Positions 4,501 through 5,755 of a stretch of 5,755 nt of DNA are shown one piece after another; position 1 is the first letter of the stretch, and each line of letters starts with the position of its first letter. The stretch lies in the NCBI GenBank assembly GCA_035528995.1, contig DATKXO010000262.1, positions 1 through 5,755 of the forward strand, in the 5' to 3' direction. Source of the stretch: DATKXO01 sp035528995. Its GTDB lineage: Bacteria; Planctomycetota; Phycisphaerae; UBA1845. The notes below the pieces were generated by a model. The model was not told the origin of the DNA. It was given only the letters and a program-made list of their open reading frames with translations, and made no database searches. A program made the translations under genes and the position numbers.

Positions 4501-5747
4501 GTGCTGTAGTAATCGCCATAGCCTTCGATGTCGCAGCGGGAGCCCTGCCGTTCGTTTCCGTTGGCCCAGACAATTCGGAAGGGCTCGGTGAACAACGGGT
4601 TCGACCCGTCACCGCGGACGATGGTGTCGATGAGCTGGGAGGTCACGCCGTAGTTGCCCTGGATGGTGCAGTCGAAGCCGTTGGTCTCGGTGTTGGTGCC
4701 GATGGAGTTGTTGGCGATGGCGGCCCCGTAGGTGTTGATGGCTTGGGCGTAGTCGCTCTCGATGTCGCCGGGGTTGCTGTAGAGGAAGATTCCGGTGCCG
4801 TCGTACTCGAAGCCGTAGGAGACGAGGGTGACGCCGGGGGCCATACCCTTGTAGGCGGGATTGGCGACGCCGGCGCCGCCGATGGTGCCGGCCACGTGCG
4901 TCGAGTGATAGTGCATGCCGGAGGCGTCGTGGACGGTGCAGCGGCCCTGGAAGTCCACGTGTGTGGCCCGGGCGGTACCGCCGTCGTAGACCAGGACGGT
5001 GATGCCGGCTCCGTCGAGGTTGTAGGGCGGGGCCTGGGCGACATCGGCCTCGGTGATCACGCGGTTGCTGTCGTTGACCACGCTCATGCGCGGCAGCGGC
5101 CACTCGATCCACTGGACGGCGTCCTCGTCGGCGAACGTCTGGAGGTTGGCCTCGGGCAATTCGACGACGAGGCCGTTGACGGCCTGGAGATGGTCACGGA
5201 CCGTTCCGCCGTGGCGCTGGACGGCGTCCAGGGCGTCGGCGAAGAGCGGCACGTCCTGGTGAAAGAGGACGTATACGGCCACGGTTCGCCAGCCGGTGGG
5301 CTCGTCGTCGAGGACGGCCCACTGGGGCACTTGGCCGGCGAGGATGCGGGGATCGAGCTTCCAGGCCGGGTCGATGGTCTGTAATCCGATGACCGGTGCC
5401 ACGTTCTGCACGGCAACTGCGTCCATTCCACCGCCCGCCAGCGAGGCAAAGTAGGCGCCGTTGCCCAGCGGGCGCAGCAGATCGACGCCGGCCTGCTGGA
5501 GCCGGCTGCGCTGGGTCGCGTCGACGGGCCCAGCGAACTGCACGACGACATGGCGGGCGATCGGATCGGTCACCGCCGCTTCGAGATCGGCCCGATCGAC
5601 GGGCGTGATCTGGGCGGGGCCCGATCGCCAGAGAACCTCGGCGCCGACAGCCGCAGCGCTGGAAACGGCCAAGCCCGCCGCAACCACCGCGAGGAATCGG
5701 CAAGCACACTTCCACGACACGTTCCGTTTTCCCATTGTCCTACTCAT
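1509..5747 (-). CDS. Large secreted subtilisin-like (S8, KP-43-type) serine protease with a cysteine-rich modular C-terminus, 1412 residues
   Basis: This is an exported endopeptidase. Residues 1-36 are a signal peptide: basic start, hydrophobic core around 18-34, likely cleavage near AVGA-E. Residues 60-222 look like two propeptide-type modules. The catalytic domain (about 245-550) has all S8 residues: D255 (VLVYDGGT), H281 (HSTHVAGTIGG), oxyanion N398 (ANGNE) and S487 (CGTSMAAP). The next block (about 553-674; LVNDLDLRVF, later NVDP, NQEN and VPQGPQPFSL) matches the beta-barrel that follows the protease domain in KP-43-type subtilases. Then come an Ig-like module (675-796), a fibronectin III-like module (797-890; SGLTENTTYFYAVDAQD) and a beta-rich module (897-1090). 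The tail (1093-1412) has 55 cysteines: a duplicated CDDALFC-GVETCD unit, four CG(D/N)xxC repeats, a MopE-like segment (DGIDNDCDGLTDGADSDC) and a final knottin-like segment. The tail probably binds surfaces or metal, or resists proteolysis; this is inference. The first ATG is used; a second at residue 5 is equally possible, since only eight upstream bases are visible. No membrane anchor or sorting signal is seen at the C-terminus. It is probably secreted to degrade extracellular protein; the substrate is unknown. Confidence 0.93.
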   Translation of the reverse strand: MSRTMGKRNVSWKCACRFLAVVAAGLAVSSAAAVGAEVLWRSGPAQITPVDRADLEAAVTDPIARHVVVQFAGPVDATQRSRLQQAGVDLLRPLGNGAYFASLAGGGMDAVAVQNVAPVIGLQTIDPAWKLDPRILAGQVPQWAVLDDEPTGWRTVAVYVLFHQDVPLFADALDAVQRHGGTVRDHLQAVNGLVVELPEANLQTFADEDAVQWIEWPLPRMSVVNDSNRVITEADVAQAPPYNLDGAGITVLVYDGGTARATHVDFQGRCTVHDASGMHYHSTHVAGTIGGAGVANPAYKGMAPGVTLVSYGFEYDGTGIFLYSNPGDIESDYAQAINTYGAAIANNSIGTNTETNGFDCTIQGNYGVTSQLIDTIVRGDGSNPLFTEPFRIVWANGNERQGSRCDIEGYGDYYSTAPPAGAKNHIAVGALNSNNDSMTTFSSWGPTDDGRLKPDISAPGCQSDGDGGVTSCTSTSDTAYTTLCGTSMAAPTVCGLSSLLLQDFRAQFPGDPDPRNSTLKALLAHNAVDLGNSGPDYMYGYGSVRIAQTIDFMRAENFFEAAVDQGATHSVLVVVEPTDTELKVTLAWDDYPGTPNVDPALVNDLDLRVFDPSNARYYPWTLDQFNPGANATRNQENHVDNLEQVLVNNPDPGVWRVEIHGFAVPQGPQPFSLCASPLLVNCSSAGTVALDASVYPCTATAAVQVIDCDLNTDDGTIQTVTVSIDSTTEPTGETVLLTESGAATADFRGSILLDTVDAAGVLQVAHGDTVTTTYIDADDGQGGINVPVTSVAGVDCVVPLISNVQATDVASHTAVVQFDTDEPALGTVRYGLSCAALTESATQPGALTAHAIGLSGLTENTTYFYAVDAQDSAGNGGTDDNGGACFSFATLDIPDYFTELFASDNDLDNISLVFTPNGSVDFYGGCAQSIADLPTDPAGGTPLVFTPSSDDGYDTITLSGGDTVSLYGTSYSTFYPGTNGYITFNAGDTNYTESLAGHFDLPRISALFDDLNPGSGGTATWKQLADRAVVTWQNVPEFSATGSNTFQIEMYFDGTVVVSYLAASAADGLAGLSAGNGLPSDFEESDLSAMALCAPSCTNGLQDDGEDRIDCGGPCPPCDCLSDAECDDALFCDGVETCDAYGHCQPGTTVNCDDAVGCTIDSCNETTDACGNIPDDAACDDALFCTGVETCDPALDCQPGADPCPGLDCDEDNNVCVQPDCDYDGTCELGEDCIGCPDDCFSGSGAVCGNGICEIADGEDCLTCPADCNNKLGGKPNGRFCCGDGTAAYGVTCADSRCTDAGNICSSDPAVPSCCGDDVCEGTEDGFNCAVDCGAPPVCGDATCDPDEDQCNCPEDCGAPPLTETDCADGIDNDCDGLTDGADSDCACLAKAEACTLDDECCSGWCHKGACK
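2148..2213 (-). repeat. In-frame duplication inside the protease gene, copy encoding the second Cys unit
   Basis: The 41 bases at 2173-2213 match 2332-2372 at 38 positions, and a further block (CCGGGCTGGCA at 2149-2159) also recurs in register. The offset is 159 bases (53 residues), so the reading frame is preserved. This copy encodes the CDDALFCTGVETCD unit followed by CQPG. Confidence 0.75.
2307..2372 (-). repeat. In-frame duplication inside the protease gene, copy encoding the first Cys unit
   Basis: Partner of the copy 159 bases lower. It encodes CDDALFCDGVETCD followed by CQPG. With 38 of 41 bases identical in the core, the duplication is recent or is kept alike by gene conversion. Confidence 0.75.
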
Positions 5748-5755
5748 GGTCTGGT

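Noticed and set aside
4473..5384. 303-residue ORF on the + strand opposite the protease
   Set aside because: Gly/Val/Asp/Ala-rich antisense shadow of the S8 catalytic region; no domain is recognisable and the opposite strand carries clear catalytic motifs.

Overview
The window is GC-rich bacterial DNA. Gene style points to Planctomycetota, though I have no marker gene to prove it. The clues are a very large secreted subtilase with a modular, cysteine-packed C-terminus, and gene-poor spacers full of GC-rich hairpins of a kind I associate with planctomycete genomes. Myxobacteria or other bacteria with large secretomes remain possible.

Layout: Positions 1-195 (+) hold the last 64 codons of a gene that starts outside the window; its product is not recognised. 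Positions 196-959 are a spacer of about 760 bases. It contains one weak short ORF (262-426), an isolated stem-loop (533-560), and a cluster of hairpins at 626-881 bounded by an imperfect 14-bp inverted repeat and flanked by copies of a 12-bp G-rich direct repeat. A 90-residue single-pass membrane protein follows at 960-1232 (+), with a strong Shine-Dalgarno sequence. The 1233-1508 spacer holds a small hairpin, a triple GCGAAT repeat and a perfect 16-bp stem-loop at 1401-1439, placed between two convergent genes as a shared terminator would be.

Almost all the rest (1509-5747, -) is one 1412-residue secreted serine protease of the S8 (subtilisin/kexin) family. In order it has a signal peptide, what look like two propeptide-type modules in tandem, a complete Asp/His/Ser catalytic domain, a KP-43-type beta-barrel, Ig-like and fibronectin III-like modules, a roughly 190-residue beta-rich module, and a 320-residue tail with 55 cysteines. 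The tail contains CG(D/N)xxC repeats and a MopE-like Asp/Asn-rich motif, and it ends in a 24-residue segment with the cysteine spacing of an inhibitor cystine knot.

No functional link between the membrane protein and the protease can be shown. They are convergent and do not form an operon. I found no CRISPR array, tRNA, rRNA or transposase. The best leads are the architecture of the protease ends and the hairpin element at 626-881; neither is strong enough to be called a new system.
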